A DNA stretch of 64,000 bases from Hyphococcus sp. (GTDB taxonomy: Bacteria > Pseudomonadota > Alphaproteobacteria > Caulobacterales > Parvularculaceae): the NCBI GenBank assembly GCA_021776415.1, contig JAJFFY010000081.1:1-64000 (forward strand), written 5' to 3'. The notes under the pieces are model-generated. The model was not told where the DNA came from, ran no database searches, and saw only the letters and a list, made by a program, of their open reading frames with translations. A program made the translations under genes and the position numbers. Position 1 is the first letter of the stretch, and each line of letters starts with the position of its first letter. Below, piece after piece: positions 1 through 8,176 of this stretch.

Positions 1-134
1 TGGCGGTCCTGTTGGTGGGATTTGAAATTATTTCTCTCGGCCCGGATGGATTGATGATGGTCGTTAATACAACGCTAGTTCTGGCGCTGTTGTCATATTT
101 GACCGAACCCATTTTCGGAAAATATGTGAAGTAA
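1..134 (+). CDS. C-terminal fragment of a membrane protein (5' end outside window)
   Basis: Frame 3 is open from the left edge to a TAA at 132-134 and encodes about 43 residues, ending in FGKYVK. The fragment has a hydrophobic stretch (NTTLVLALLSYL) consistent with a membrane segment near the C-terminus. It is too short to assign a family. It runs convergently toward the leftward membrane-protein gene that ends at 176. Confidence 0.5.
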   Translation, partial: AVLLVGFEIISLGPDGLMMVVNTTLVLALLSYLTEPIFGKYVK

Positions 135-175
135 CAAAATATTTTTTTGGAACGCAAACCACCAGGGTTGTGTCA

Positions 176-571
176 TCACACAAGCGGCCCAGCGGTTGCG
201 AACCACTCACGTAATGCTTCCAGAGTAAGCCGGTCGAGGATTACAAGAAAAGCGATCCCCAACGCACCGCCGAAAACAAAAAGCAGGCGATACTTCATTT
301 CATCACGATGAATATGAGCGCTCACAGCGATGATGCTGAAAACGAAGGCGCCAACGATCGCGCCGATGATAGCGCCCAGCCTTGCCGCCTCGAACAATAT
401 CAGCGCGTTGACAGTACCGATGGAGGCATGAAACAGCGTAAAGACAGCGCCAAATACCGGGCACATAAGCATGGCGAAGAACCCGGCGAAAACCGGGTTA
501 GCAAAAAGGAAAGACGGAAGCGGCCCCATCTGAGAGGCTGCATCGATAAGCGGTTTTTCTTTAATCGACAT
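176..571 (-). CDS. small multi-pass membrane protein, unknown function
   Basis: This is a 131-residue protein when started at the ATG complementary to 569-571. The longer ORF in the track reads backwards through a tRNA gene and cannot be the true start. A purine-rich ribosome site (GGGGAAAGG) lies about 8 bases upstream of the chosen ATG. Three or four hydrophobic segments are visible (FAGFFAMLMCPVFGAVF, GAIIGAIVGAFVFSIIAV, LLFVFGGALGIAFLVIL), joined by short polar loops. I do not recognise a family. It lies directly downstream of tRNA-Arg(TCG), so it may be co-transcribed with the tRNA or carry its own weak promoter in the repeat between them. Confidence 0.55.
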   Translation of the reverse strand: MSIKEKPLIDAASQMGPLPSFLFANPVFAGFFAMLMCPVFGAVFTLFHASIGTVNALILFEAARLGAIIGAIVGAFVFSIIAVSAHIHRDEMKYRLLFVFGGALGIAFLVILDRLTLEALREWFATAGPLV

Positions 572-585
572 TGCGAGTTGCCTTT

Positions 586-627
586 CCCCATCGGAGGCTT
601 CGCGAAGCGAATAGCCGCGAGGTAAAA
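586..627. repeat. 42-bp repeat copy 1, 3' flank of tRNA-Arg(TCG)
   Basis: The sequence beginning ccccatcggaggcttcgcg is nearly identical to the copy at 820-861. It contains the perfect palindrome GCTTCGCGAAGC. On the tRNA strand it starts two bases after the encoded CCA end and a run of T, so it could form a processing or termination hairpin. Confidence 0.7.
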
Positions 628-629
628 AA

Positions 630-706
630 TGGCGACCCCGGCAGGACTTGAACCTGCAACCCTCGGCTTCGAAGGCCGATGCTCTATCCAATTGAGCTAC
701 GGAGCC
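630..706 (-). tRNA. tRNA-Arg (anticodon TCG)
   Basis: The reverse strand begins GGCTCCGTAGCTCAATTGG and folds as a standard 77-nt cloverleaf. The anticodon stem is TCGGC/GCCGA with loop CTTCGAA, giving anticodon TCG. The T-arm is GCAGGTTCAAGTCCTGC, and the 3' CCA is encoded. The acceptor stem pairs GGCTCCG with CGGGGTC and includes two G-U pairs. Confidence 0.95.
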
Positions 707-819
707 AGCCCGCGTTTCATACAGCGGAGAGGAGGGAATGGCGAGCCGGCTTTGGCGGGCCAGAAAACGCCAATAGAAATCGGCCAACGCGCCCGACCGG
801 GCGCCGCGCGGGCAGCGCG

Positions 820-861
820 CCCCATCGGAGGCTTCGCGAAGCGAATAGCCGTGAGATAAAA
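820..861. repeat. 42-bp repeat copy 2, 3' flank of tRNA-Arg(TCT)
   Basis: This is the second copy of the repeat at 586-627 and differs at only a few positions near its right end. It is again placed immediately 3' of a tRNA-Arg gene. The paired placement suggests that tRNA and flank were duplicated together. Confidence 0.7.
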
Positions 862-864
862 TAA

Positions 865-941
865 TGGCGACCCCGGCAGGAATCGAACCTGCAACCCCCG
901 GCTTAGAAGGCCGGTGCTCTATCCAGTTGAGCTACGGGGCC
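865..941 (-). tRNA. tRNA-Arg (anticodon TCT)
   Basis: The reverse strand begins GGCCCCGTAGCTCAACTGG. The anticodon stem is CCGGC/GCCGG with loop CTTCTAA, giving anticodon TCT, which reads AGA/AGG. It is 77 nt with encoded CCA. It is almost identical to the tRNA-Arg(TCG) next door outside the anticodon arm, consistent with a tandem duplication followed by anticodon change. Confidence 0.95.
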
Positions 942-996
942 GTGATGCGTGCGCAGAATTTAGAGCAGTCCTCGGGGGAAGTAAAAGCCAACCTAC

Positions 997-1305
997 TTAA
1001 TGCGTCCAGGGCTTGCGCCGGTGGAAGGCGAAATTATCGGAATAGGCCTTGGGCGCCGCAGTCGGGCGGTGGTCCGGCTCGACCCGGAAAGGAATGCCGT
1101 TATTTTTCGCGTAGGCGATGGCTTCGCCCTCGCTGTCGAAGGACAGATGGACCTCGCTGGAGGTCATATCATCGGCGCTGGTCCAGCCCATCAGCGGGTC
1201 GATGCGCCTTGCGGTCTCGGCGTCAAACTCCAGCAGCCAGGATTTGGTGTGCGCCTTGCCTGATTGCATCGCAGTCTTTGAGGGGCGGTAAATGCGCGCA
1301 AACAT
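997..1305 (-). CDS. NADH:ubiquinone oxidoreductase accessory subunit, NDUFS4 type (ETC complex I subunit)
   Basis: The protein has about 102 residues when started at MFARIYRPSKTAMQSG (ATG complementary to 1303-1305), which matches how this family begins. The longer track ORF starts at 1356, close to the end of the tRNA-Pro gene. The run IDPLMGWTSADDM and the following HLSFDSEGEAIAYAKNNGI segment are typical of the 'ETC complex I subunit conserved region' family (PF04800). This is the bacterial counterpart of mitochondrial NDUFS4 and is found in Alphaproteobacteria as a supernumerary subunit on the matrix-like arm of complex I. The gene stands alone between tRNA genes; the main nuo operon is elsewhere. 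Confidence 0.85.
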   Translation of the reverse strand: MFARIYRPSKTAMQSGKAHTKSWLLEFDAETARRIDPLMGWTSADDMTSSEVHLSFDSEGEAIAYAKNNGIPFRVEPDHRPTAAPKAYSDNFAFHRRKPWTH

Positions 1306-1358
1306 AGCGGCCTGCTCTTTCTGTCCTTGCTCGCGGCCGATTTTCGGTGCGATCAAAA

Positions 1359-1435
<77 letters not shown>

Positions 1436-1517
1436 ACTAGGGTTCGACAACGGCCCGTGAAGGCCGCGCGCCGGGTCATCGTCTATCTTGGCGCGGATGT
1501 AAAGACCATTAAGGTGG

Positions 1518-1623
1518 TTAGAGCGCCGGACGAAAAAGTGGAAACCGGTTTTTCGTATAAATCCGGCGCACAACAAAGAATCTAGAGTATCGGGCGATTC
1601 CTCTAAATCGCCCGATACTCTAG
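1518..1623. repeat. bipartite hairpin repeat, copy 1
   Basis: The first hairpin pairs GCGCCGGA with TCCGGCGC around an inner CGAAAAA/TTTTTCG stem. The core CAACAAAGAATCTAGAG follows. The second hairpin is a perfect 18-bp inverted repeat, CTAGAGTATCGGGCGATT with a 6-base loop. The element abuts the DUF192 gene and its terminal CTAG provides that gene's TAG stop. Related copies lie at 5205, 21247, 37411 and 53400. Confidence 0.85.
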
Positions 1624-2108
1624 TTGTTATTGAATAGCGGGTGACGGACGCGGTCGCCCTCATTTATTCCCAGGGCCGCAAAGGTCCCGCCATTAACCTC
1701 AAGCACGGAAAGCACGATGGCGCCCGACGGCATGGATTCCAGCGACTTTGGCGTTGCGTCGGCGGTGATGCGTTTGATGACGCCGGCCTCGTCGATGAAG
1801 GCGATATCGAGGGGGATCAGAGTGTTTTTCATCCAGATGCCGACCTGCTGCGGCTGTTCGAAATCGAACAACATGCCCGCATCGGCGGCAAGCTCGGTGC
1901 GATACATCAGCCCCACCCGGCGGGTTTCCGGCGTGTCAACGATTTCAACTATGAAGACATGATCGCCGGACGCAGTTTCAATCACCAGCCTTGATGTCGC
2001 CTTACCGGGGACGCCAAGTCGGTCAGACTGCGCACAGGCGGCAGTCGCGAAAATCGTCAGTAGGAAAATGAATTTTGCAAAAGCGGCGGTTACGCGAAAC
2101 TGGGTCAT
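1620..2108 (-). CDS. DUF192 family exported protein
   Basis: This 162-residue protein has an N-terminal signal sequence (AFAKFIFLLTIFATAACAQ) that ends in a lipobox-like TAAC, so it is either a lipoprotein or a cleaved periplasmic protein. The rest is a DUF192 domain (PF02643): LMYRTELAADAGMLFDF, then WMKNTLIPLDIAFID and the VLEVNGGTFAALGINEGD end. These are the hallmarks of the family, whose function is unsettled. The gene follows the double cold-shock gene by 12 bp on the same strand and is probably co-transcribed; I know this pair as recurrent in Alphaproteobacteria. Its stop codon lies inside the hairpin repeat. Confidence 0.85.
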   Translation of the reverse strand: MTQFRVTAAFAKFIFLLTIFATAACAQSDRLGVPGKATSRLVIETASGDHVFIVEIVDTPETRRVGLMYRTELAADAGMLFDFEQPQQVGIWMKNTLIPLDIAFIDEAGVIKRITADATPKSLESMPSGAIVLSVLEVNGGTFAALGINEGDRVRHPLFNNN

Positions 2109-2120
2109 GGCTTTTCTTGG

Positions 2121-2672
2121 TTAGTTATCGGGATCCGGTCTTATTTCCACGGCCAGCAGACCTTTGCGGCCTTCGCCGAAGGATACCTGTACGCGCTGGC
2201 CCGGAACAAGCTCGCCCATGCCGCAATTACGCACCGTCTCCATATGAATGAAGATGTCAGGCGTGCCCTCGCCCCGGGTCAAAAAACCAAAACCCTTGGC
2301 GCGGTTGAACCACTTGACCTCAGCCCGGGCAAAATCACCGGCAGGGGTCTGACTGATGATCGGCGTTTGCGCAATCAGCGGCGTCGCGGTTGATTCATCA
2401 ATGTCCAAAAGCTTCAGCGCCTGAAGTCCTTTATTGCGGCGGATCACTTCGCATTCGATGGTCGCGCCCTCCCGGGCGGTCTCGCGCCCGGCCGCCTTCA
2501 GGCAAGACGAGTGAATCAGAACATCGCCCTCGCCGTTAGGATTATCCGGAACGATAAAGCCGTACCCCTTGGTGGGGTCGAACCATTTCACAATGCCCTT
2601 CAGGGTGAAAGTTTCTTCTTCTTCGTCCTGCGGCTGATCAATGTCCGGAGTAGATACACCTTGCTCATCCAT
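2121..2672 (-). CDS. cold-shock protein with two CSD domains
   Basis: This 183-residue protein carries two cold-shock domains. The first (about residues 23-92) contains GIVKWFDPTKGYGFIVPD and DVLIHSS. The second (about 112-180) contains AEVKWFNRAKGFGFLTRG and DIFIHMETV. Both keep the RNP1-like (K-G-Y/F-G-F-I) and RNP2-like (V/I-F-I-H) RNA-binding motifs. The N-terminus is acidic (DEEEE). Two-domain CSD proteins of this size are typical of Alphaproteobacteria and act as nucleic-acid chaperones in cold or stationary phase. The 200-bp upstream region is AT-richer and must hold the promoter, but I could not place clear hexamers. Confidence 0.9.
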   Translation of the reverse strand: MDEQGVSTPDIDQPQDEEEETFTLKGIVKWFDPTKGYGFIVPDNPNGEGDVLIHSSCLKAAGRETAREGATIECEVIRRNKGLQALKLLDIDESTATPLIAQTPIISQTPAGDFARAEVKWFNRAKGFGFLTRGEGTPDIFIHMETVRNCGMGELVPGQRVQVSFGEGRKGLLAVEIRPDPDN

Positions 2673-2872
2673 ACTTGGTCTGACACCCCCCAGTCGCGCG
2701 CTGAGTTAACTTTGTTTTGATTAACTATAATCTAGAACCGTCAATCCGTCATTCCCCCCTGCGCAAAGAATACACCCTTTTCGTTTAATTATTTTGGGTT
2801 TTCCCCAGAAAGTTGCAGTTACTAGATAACATTACGCAATCCAGATGGGGCTGTTAGCTCGCACTCTCAGGT

Positions 2873-3325
2873 TTAAGCGATCGCTTGCGATTCCAGATCC
2901 GACAGGAATTTACCAATCAGCATAAGGAAGACGTCAAAATCTGATTCAATATTTTCCGCCGAAACCCCGCCGCTGGAATTGCGGTCCATTTGCAGGCGGA
3001 TGTCGCCATCATTATCGACAAAAGCACGGCCGAATTTCACGTCATTATTAAACTTGTTGAGAATCTTATAGCCGACTTCATCGGCGGTAATCCCAGGCAA
3101 GTAGGTAATATAGGAAACATCACCATCGGCGCCGGCTATCCAGACAATGATGCGATATCCACTAGCGTCGACAATAACTTTGTCGGCTTGGAATTCTTGC
3201 GCGTTATAGCCTTGGCTAGAGAGAATGCTGACAATCTGCGATTGTGAAATACCCGCAGCGATTGCCGAATTAAGCGGTGAAAACGCCAGCATCACTGTGG
3301 CGACTAATACTATAATGACTCTCAT
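2873..3325 (-). CDS. YbjN domain-containing exported protein
   Basis: This 150-residue protein has a clear signal peptide (MRVIIVLVATVMLAFSPLNSAIAA). The mature part resembles the YbjN family (PF10722) in layout: an N-terminal helix (QIVSILSSQGYNAQEF), a strand pair with VWIAGADGDVSYITYLPG, and a C-terminal helix (ESDFDVFLMLIGKFLSDL). YbjN-like proteins are small sensory or chaperone-like proteins of unclear role. An exported form is common in Alphaproteobacteria. It is a single gene with no obvious operon partner. Confidence 0.65.
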   Translation of the reverse strand: MRVIIVLVATVMLAFSPLNSAIAAGISQSQIVSILSSQGYNAQEFQADKVIVDASGYRIIVWIAGADGDVSYITYLPGITADEVGYKILNKFNNDVKFGRAFVDNDGDIRLQMDRNSSGGVSAENIESDFDVFLMLIGKFLSDLESQAIA

Positions 3326-3526
3326 TGCCCCGACCCCTTTGCAGACACGACCATGTTTAACAAGGGTCCAATTAACGGCAATTTCGCGGTGAAATCAATT
3401 GCTGGCCCCGGTTTTATCGAAATCCCGGGGGCTGGGGCCCGGTTCAGCGGTTTTTCCCCTCAAAAATCGGCAATTCCACCTGCGCAGGCCGCTTCCCCTA
3501 ACCGCGGCAAATAGTAATATGGCGCG

Positions 3527-4702
3527 ATGTTTACAAAGTTTTTTCATGAGTTGAAATCAGCGGGCCTGCCGGTCTCCTTGCGCGAATATCTAACGCTGAT
3601 GGAGGCGATGGACGCCGACCTGGCGGGCCGCAAGGTTGAGGACTTTTATTATCTGTCGCGCTCAACGCTGGTCAAAGACGAGCGCAATCTCGACAAATTC
3701 GACCGCGTCTTTGGCCATGTCTTCAAGGGGATTGAGACCGTTGAGGACGCCGCCGCTGCGGAAATTCCCGAAGCGTGGTTGAAACTTCTCACCGAGAAAT
3801 ATTTCACCGAAGAAGAAAAGAAACAGATCGACGCGCTCGGCAGCTGGGACAAACTGATGGAGACGCTGCAACAGCGTCTTAAGGAACAGGAAAAGCGTCA
3901 TCAGGGCGGCTCGAAATGGATCGGGACCGGCGGGACGTCGCCCTTCGGATCAGGCGGTTACAACCCCGAAGGCATCCGCATAGGCAATCAAGGCAAACGT
4001 CAGGGCCGCGCGGTCAAGGTTTGGGAAAAACGTGAATACAAAAATCTCGATGACAATGTTGAGCTTGGTACACGGAACATAAAAGTGGCGCTGCGCCGGC
4101 TGCGACGCTTCGCCCGCAAGGGTGCGCATGACGAGTTTGATCTCGACAGCACAATCGACGCAACCGCCCGTTCAGGTTATCTCGACATTCAAATGCGCCC
4201 AGAACGCCGCAATGCGATCAAGGTGTTGTTGTTCTTTGATGCTGGCGGGTCGATGGATCCGTTCGTGCGCACCTGCGAGGAGTTGTTCTCGGCAGCGCGG
4301 ACGGAATTTAAGCACATGGAGTATTTCTACTTCCACAATTGCATTTACGACTATGTGTGGAAAGACAATCGCCGGCGCTGGACGGAGAAAATTCCGACCT
4401 GGGAGATCATGCATAAATACCCCCATGATTATAAAATCATCTTTGTCGGCGACGCCTCCATGAGCCCCTATGAGATTACAGTACCCGGCGGTTCGGTTGA
4501 GTATTTCAACGAAGAACCGGGCGCGATCTGGCTGAAGCGGCTGACCGACATTTATGAAAGCGTCGTCTGGTTGAACCCCATACAAAAAAACAGCTGGGAT
4601 TACGTACCGTCAACGCAGCTGATCCGGGAGCTGGTCAGTGATCGGATGTATCCTTTAACGCTGGGCGGGATCGCCAGCGCTATGACCGAGCTAAAACGTT
4701 AA
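3527..4702 (+). CDS. VWA domain protein, CoxE-like (COG3825 family)
   Basis: This 391-residue cytoplasmic protein begins MFTKFFHELKSAGLPVSLREYLTL, the standard start of the COG3825/CoxE-like VWA family. After a charged middle region (about residues 100-200) the VWA-like fold starts at VLLFFDAGGSMDPF. The MIDAS position reads DAGGS rather than DxSxS, a variant I recall as usual in this family. The later TEKIPTWEIMHKYPHDYKIIFVGDASMSPYE and DRMYPLTLGGIASAMTELKR ends are also typical. Members usually work with a MoxR-type AAA+ ATPase in metal insertion or complex assembly, but no MoxR gene is in this window. The gene ends one base before the convergent HPt gene. Confidence 0.85.
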   Translation: MFTKFFHELKSAGLPVSLREYLTLMEAMDADLAGRKVEDFYYLSRSTLVKDERNLDKFDRVFGHVFKGIETVEDAAAAEIPEAWLKLLTEKYFTEEEKKQIDALGSWDKLMETLQQRLKEQEKRHQGGSKWIGTGGTSPFGSGGYNPEGIRIGNQGKRQGRAVKVWEKREYKNLDDNVELGTRNIKVALRRLRRFARKGAHDEFDLDSTIDATARSGYLDIQMRPERRNAIKVLLFFDAGGSMDPFVRTCEELFSAARTEFKHMEYFYFHNCIYDYVWKDNRRRWTEKIPTWEIMHKYPHDYKIIFVGDASMSPYEITVPGGSVEYFNEEPGAIWLKRLTDIYESVVWLNPIQKNSWDYVPSTQLIRELVSDRMYPLTLGGIASAMTELKR

Positions 4703-5050
4703 TCAGTTGAGATCGCGCAGGCGCCTGGCCTCGCCAAGGGTGGTTTCCAGCTGGCGGCGCAGCGACACCAGCAATGCCGCACGCTTCTCGCTCTTGCCGG
4801 GGATTTTTCCCGTCAAAGCTTCGGCTTCAGCGCACAAGTCGCCCAAAACCCAGGCGCCGATGCCGCGCGCGGCGCCTTTAATCGAATGCGCGGTGTCGCC
4901 CCACCCTTCATCGCTCTGGTCAATAGAAAACTGCTCGCTCATTTGCTGAACCTGATCGCCAAAGATAGCGAGAATCTCATCTCTGAGCGCAACATCACCC
5001 ACAACGTATTTTTCCAGGTGATCTAGGTCTATCAAGACAGCCGCAGTCAT
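4703..5050 (-). CDS. histidine phosphotransfer (HPt) protein
   Basis: The 115-residue protein is a single HPt four-helix domain. The phospho-accepting histidine sits in DTAHSIKGAARGIGA, at about residue 56. It starts MTAAVLIDLDHLEKYVVGD, typical of stand-alone HPt proteins, and ends in a helical region rich in Arg, Leu and Glu. No histidine kinase or response regulator is adjacent, so its partners are unknown. Its stop is directly adjacent to the stop of the convergent VWA gene, leaving no room for a terminator between them. Confidence 0.85.
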   Translation of the reverse strand: MTAAVLIDLDHLEKYVVGDVALRDEILAIFGDQVQQMSEQFSIDQSDEGWGDTAHSIKGAARGIGAWVLGDLCAEAEALTGKIPGKSEKRAALLVSLRRQLETTLGEARRLRDLN

Positions 5051-5146
5051 GCCGTTTTCCTCTGTGTATTTCTCATTGCGGCGTAAACTAAACAGTGTCC
5101 GCTACAATTGTGTTAAAATTTTATACGTCTTGATGAACAGAGTGTT

Positions 5147-5182
5147 AACAAAACGCCGCCCTCCAGCACGGAGAGCGGCGTT
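5147..5182 (-). terminator. probable rho-independent terminator of the acidic-protein gene
   Basis: AACGCCGC (5152-5159) pairs with GCGGCGTT (5175-5182), with further CTCC/GGAG pairing inside. On the minus strand the stem runs into TTTTGTTAAC. It lies downstream of the gene at 5304-5804 and upstream of the HPt gene. Confidence 0.6.
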
Positions 5183-5204
5183 ATTGTGTTCTTGCGGCGG
5201 CTTC

Positions 5205-5307
5205 AAGAGCATTTCCGAATAAGTGTGACGCGGTTATCCGATAGAAATGCGGCAAACAAAGAATCTAGAGCAAATCCGTGATTCAATTTAACTCGGATTT
5301 TCTCTAG
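5205..5307. repeat. bipartite hairpin repeat, degenerate copy
   Basis: The core CAAACAAAGAATCTAGAGC is preserved, and the second hairpin pairs CTAGAG.AAATCCG with CGGATTT.CTCTAG imperfectly. The first hairpin (GAGCATTTC...GAAATGC) still pairs but has lost the usual inner T/A stem. The terminal CTAG supplies the TAG stop of the adjacent leftward gene. Confidence 0.7.
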
Positions 5308-5804
5308 TTGCCGTCGCTTGGCGCTTCCGCCTCTTCGACGGCTTCTTCTTCCGCCGGCGCCTCAACTTCGGCTGCCGCTTCTTCTACGACTACATCAGCT
5401 GCATCACCGGCGCCTTCCGCGGCGTCACTGACCACTTCGACAGCGGCGTCAACCGTGTCAGAGGCCTCGCCCGCAACATCGCCAGCGGCGTCGACAACCT
5501 CTGCCGCCTCCTCGCCTGCGACATCCATCGCGTCATCCGCCACGGCGTCGACCGCATCCCCAACTTCCTCTGCTGGCTCGCCAGCCATGCTCTCGCTTGC
5601 ATCTTCCGCAGCGCCAGCAATGCCATCGTCAGCTGCTTGCGCGCCATCGGTTGCAGCGGCTCCCCCCTCATCGGCGGCATGGCCGGTCGCTTCCGCACTC
5701 TCGTCAATCGCCTCGCCTGCATCCGGCGCCACTGGGCGCGTTAATTTCGTCAGTCCAATAATCACCGCCAACGCAACGGCGATAACGAGTATCAATCTAA
5801 ACAT
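5304..5804 (-). CDS. membrane-anchored acidic Ala-rich low-complexity protein
   Basis: This is 166 residues when started at MFRLILVIAVALAVIIGL (ATG complementary to 5802-5804), which has a good AAGGG site a few bases upstream; the track start at 5837 lacks one. One N-terminal transmembrane segment (about residues 2-17) is followed by about 145 residues composed almost wholly of A, E, D, G, V and S (repeats of the EEA/DAA/ADD type). This tail is probably extended, highly negative and periplasmic. No family can be assigned from such composition. The 206-residue Ser/Ala ORF on the opposite strand is its shadow. Confidence 0.65.
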   Translation of the reverse strand: MFRLILVIAVALAVIIGLTKLTRPVAPDAGEAIDESAEATGHAADEGGAAATDGAQAADDGIAGAAEDASESMAGEPAEEVGDAVDAVADDAMDVAGEEAAEVVDAAGDVAGEASDTVDAAVEVVSDAAEGAGDAADVVVEEAAAEVEAPAEEEAVEEAEAPSDGN

Positions 5805-6064
5805 GGTAACCCTTCTTTCTGTCTGCCCATTCCTCACGCAGATAATTTGGCCTCACGTGATTTTCTGGAGCGTCCCTACCCCGCGCGAGACAGTGGAAAT
5901 TACCGGATTTTCCTGCATTGGTAAATGATTTCTTGGCCGCACCGTTGGCGGGAAAACCGCTGATTTGTCGCAGGTCTGCGGCAATTGCCTCTTGCTGTCG
6001 CTCGCGCAGCCCCTTATCGATCGACGTTTTATGGCGACCGCGTGGCGCCGCCGGCGGAGATATC

Positions 6065-7546
6065 ATGACGGAAAACGCAATTTTTCTTGGCAAAAGCAAG
6101 CGCCCTGAATATCTCAATCTGAAATACGCCAATCGTCATGGGCTGATCGCTGGCGCTACCGGTACGGGCAAAACCGTCACGTTACAGATTATCGCCGAGG
6201 GCCTGTCTGACGCCGGGGTGCCGGTGTTTGTCGCCGACGTGAAAGGTGATTTGTCAGGCATATCTCAGCCGGTAAAGATGAAAGACTTTCTCACCAACCG
6301 CGCGAAGGTGGTCGGGCTCGACCCCTATGAGCCGGCCGGATATCCGGTGTGCTTCTGGGATTTGTTCGGCAAACAAGGACACCCGATCCGCGCAACCGTG
6401 ACCGAAATGGGCCCATTGCTGCTAGCCTCGCTTTTGGGTCTTAACGACACACAGGAAGGCGTGTTGACGCTTGCGTTTCGTCTCGCTGACGATGAGGGGT
6501 TGTTGCTTCTGGACCTGAAGGATTTGCGGGCGCTGCTGGTTGAGGTGGCGAACCGGTCGAAGGAATTGTCGGTGGAATATGGCCATGTTTCCAAAGCCAG
6601 CGTCGGCGCCATTCAGCGGCGCCTCTTGGCTCTGGAAGAACAGGGCGCCAACAAGTTCTTTGGCGAGCCGGCGCTTGAACTTGATGATTTTTTACGCACC
6701 GATGAGGCCGGCGCGGGGATCATCAACATCCTCGCCGCCGACAGACTGATGCAGACGCCGAAACTCTACGCCACGTTCTTGTTGTGGTTGTTGTCTGAGC
6801 TGTTTGAGGAATTGCCGGAAATCGGCGATCCGGAAAAACCCAAGCTGGTGTTCTTCTTCGACGAAGCGCATTTACTGTTTAACGACGCGCCCAAGGCGCT
6901 GCTCAAAAAGGTTGAACAGGTTGTTCGTCTGATCCGTTCCAAAGGCGTCAGCGTCTTCTTTGTAACGCAAAACCCGCTTGATGTGCCGGACAGCGTCTCC
7001 AGCCAGCTTGGCAATCGCGTACAACATGCTCTGCGCGCCTATACGCCGCGCGAGCAACGCGTTGTCCGCGCCGCGGCGGAGACGTTTCGCGCCAATCCGG
7101 ATTTCAAAACCGTCGATGTGATTACCGAACTTGGTATTGGCGAGGCGCTGGTCTCGACGCTGGCCAGCAAAGGTGCGCCCGGCATTGTCCAGCAAACGCT
7201 GATCCGTCCGCCCGCCTCGCGCATGGGAACGGTCACCAAAGCCGAGCGCAGAGCCGTGCTTCAGACCTCTGAGATGGCCGAAAAATATGATCAAACCATC
7301 GACCGCAAATCCGCCTACGAAGTGCTGCACAAACGCGCCGAGCGCATTGCGGAAAACCAAGAAAAAGAACAGCTTCGCGCAGAGAAAGAAAAAGCCCGCA
7401 AGACAAGCCGAAGGGCCCCGAGGAGAGCGCCAAGGCGACGCCGCTCGAACCGTCAGACCGTCAGCGAGGCCGCATTCAAAACCGCAGCGCGCACGCTCGC
7501 GCGCGAGCTTGTACGCGGGCTTTTTGGCACGCTGAAGCGCCGGTAA
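6065..7546 (+). CDS. HerA-like helicase/ATPase, DUF853 family
   Basis: The protein has 493 residues from the ATG at 6065, preceded by GGCGGAGA at good spacing; the track start at 5918 adds 49 unrelated residues. Walker A is GATGTGKT (about residue 31) and Walker B is LVFFFDEAH (about residue 265). [27 protein letters not shown] and the C-terminal arginine-rich tail are characteristic of the DUF853/YjgR branch of HerA-FtsK ATPases (PF05872). These are predicted DNA-translocating or DNA-processing enzymes, though the role of this branch is not established. The CPBP protease gene follows 9 bp downstream. Confidence 0.85.
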   Translation: MTENAIFLGKSKRPEYLNLKYANRHGLIAGATGTGKTVTLQIIAEGLSDAGVPVFVADVKGDLSGISQPVKMKDFLTNRAKVVGLDPYEPAGYPVCFWDLFGKQGHPIRATVTEMGPLLLASLLGLNDTQEGVLTLAFRLADDEGLLLLDLKDLRALLVEVANRSKELSVEYGHVSKASVGAIQRRLLALEEQGANKFFGEPALELDDFLRTDEAGAGIINILAADRLMQTPKLYATFLLWLLSELFEELPEIGDPEKPKLVFFFDEAHLLFNDAPKALLKKVEQVVRLIRSKGVSVFFVTQNPLDVPDSVSSQLGNRVQHALRAYTPREQRVVRAAAETFRANPDFKTVDVITELGIGEALVSTLASKGAPGIVQQTLIRPPASRMGTVTKAERRAVLQTSEMAEKYDQTIDRKSAYEVLHKRAERIAENQEKEQLRAEKEKARKTSRRAPRRAPRRRRSNRQTVSEAAFKTAARTLARELVRGLFGTLKRR

Positions 7547-7555
7547 ATATCGCAA

Positions 7556-8170
7556 ATGCAACCTGATCAAACACAGCCTGAGGCGTCAGAGCAAAAGATA
7601 TTTGCAACCGTCGTCGGCGGCACGGTGGTTATGGGCATTGCCGCCATTGTGCTGGGCTGGCTGGTTGGAACGCCGTTGCTTCCGCAATTGTCTGTCTCCA
7701 TCAATGCCGCCCTGGTGGGGGTCATCGCGACATTACCGCTGGCTCTGTTCCTGTGGTGGTTCTCCAACACACAAAACCCGACCCTTGCCGAGTTCCGTCA
7801 CAGCCAGATTAAATTTTTCGCCGAAATCGGTTTTGAGTTCACCCTGCCGCGCATCATCGTGATGGCGATTGTCGCCGGGGTCTCGGAAGAGTTTTTATTT
7901 CGCGGTGTTATACAAAGCTGGATCGGCGGATTTGCACCGGTTGCTGTCGCGCTCATCGCGTCGAATATCATCTTCGGCTTACTGCATATGCGCACCGTGC
8001 TTTACGCGGTCATAGCCGGTCTCGTTGGCCTATATCTTGGCGTTGTTTATATCTATACGGATAGTTTGCTGGCGCCGATAATCACCCATGGGCTTTATGA
8101 CTATGTAGCGCTGATTTACACCAAGCGCGCTATTGATGCGTATCGGCAGCTCGATCGCCCGGTTGCCTAG
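7556..8170 (+). CDS. CPBP family intramembrane glutamic endopeptidase
   Basis: This 204-residue multi-pass membrane protein carries the ABI/CPBP (PF02517) motifs in order. The diglutamate motif is in VSEEFLFRGVIQ (about residue 105), followed by ASNIIFGLLHMR and a last ITHGLYDYVAL. The Glu pair and the two later His residues form the predicted catalytic centre in the membrane. The family includes Rce1-like CAAX proteases and bacterial immunity proteins. It follows the DUF853 gene by 9 bp and is likely co-transcribed. The target is unknown. Confidence 0.85.
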   Translation: MQPDQTQPEASEQKIFATVVGGTVVMGIAAIVLGWLVGTPLLPQLSVSINAALVGVIATLPLALFLWWFSNTQNPTLAEFRHSQIKFFAEIGFEFTLPRIIVMAIVAGVSEEFLFRGVIQSWIGGFAPVAVALIASNIIFGLLHMRTVLYAVIAGLVGLYLGVVYIYTDSLLAPIITHGLYDYVALIYTKRAIDAYRQLDRPVA

Positions 8171-8176
8171 CTACGG

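Noticed and set aside
629-864. Short + strand ORFs (76 and 61 aa) over the tRNA-Arg genes
   Set aside because: They read the complement of two clear tRNA genes and the 42-bp repeat; the shared PIGGFAKRIA peptide is simply the translated repeat.
5308-5928. 206-aa Ser/Ala-rich + strand ORF
   Set aside because: It is the antisense of the acidic Ala-rich gene; low-complexity GC-rich sequence keeps several frames open.
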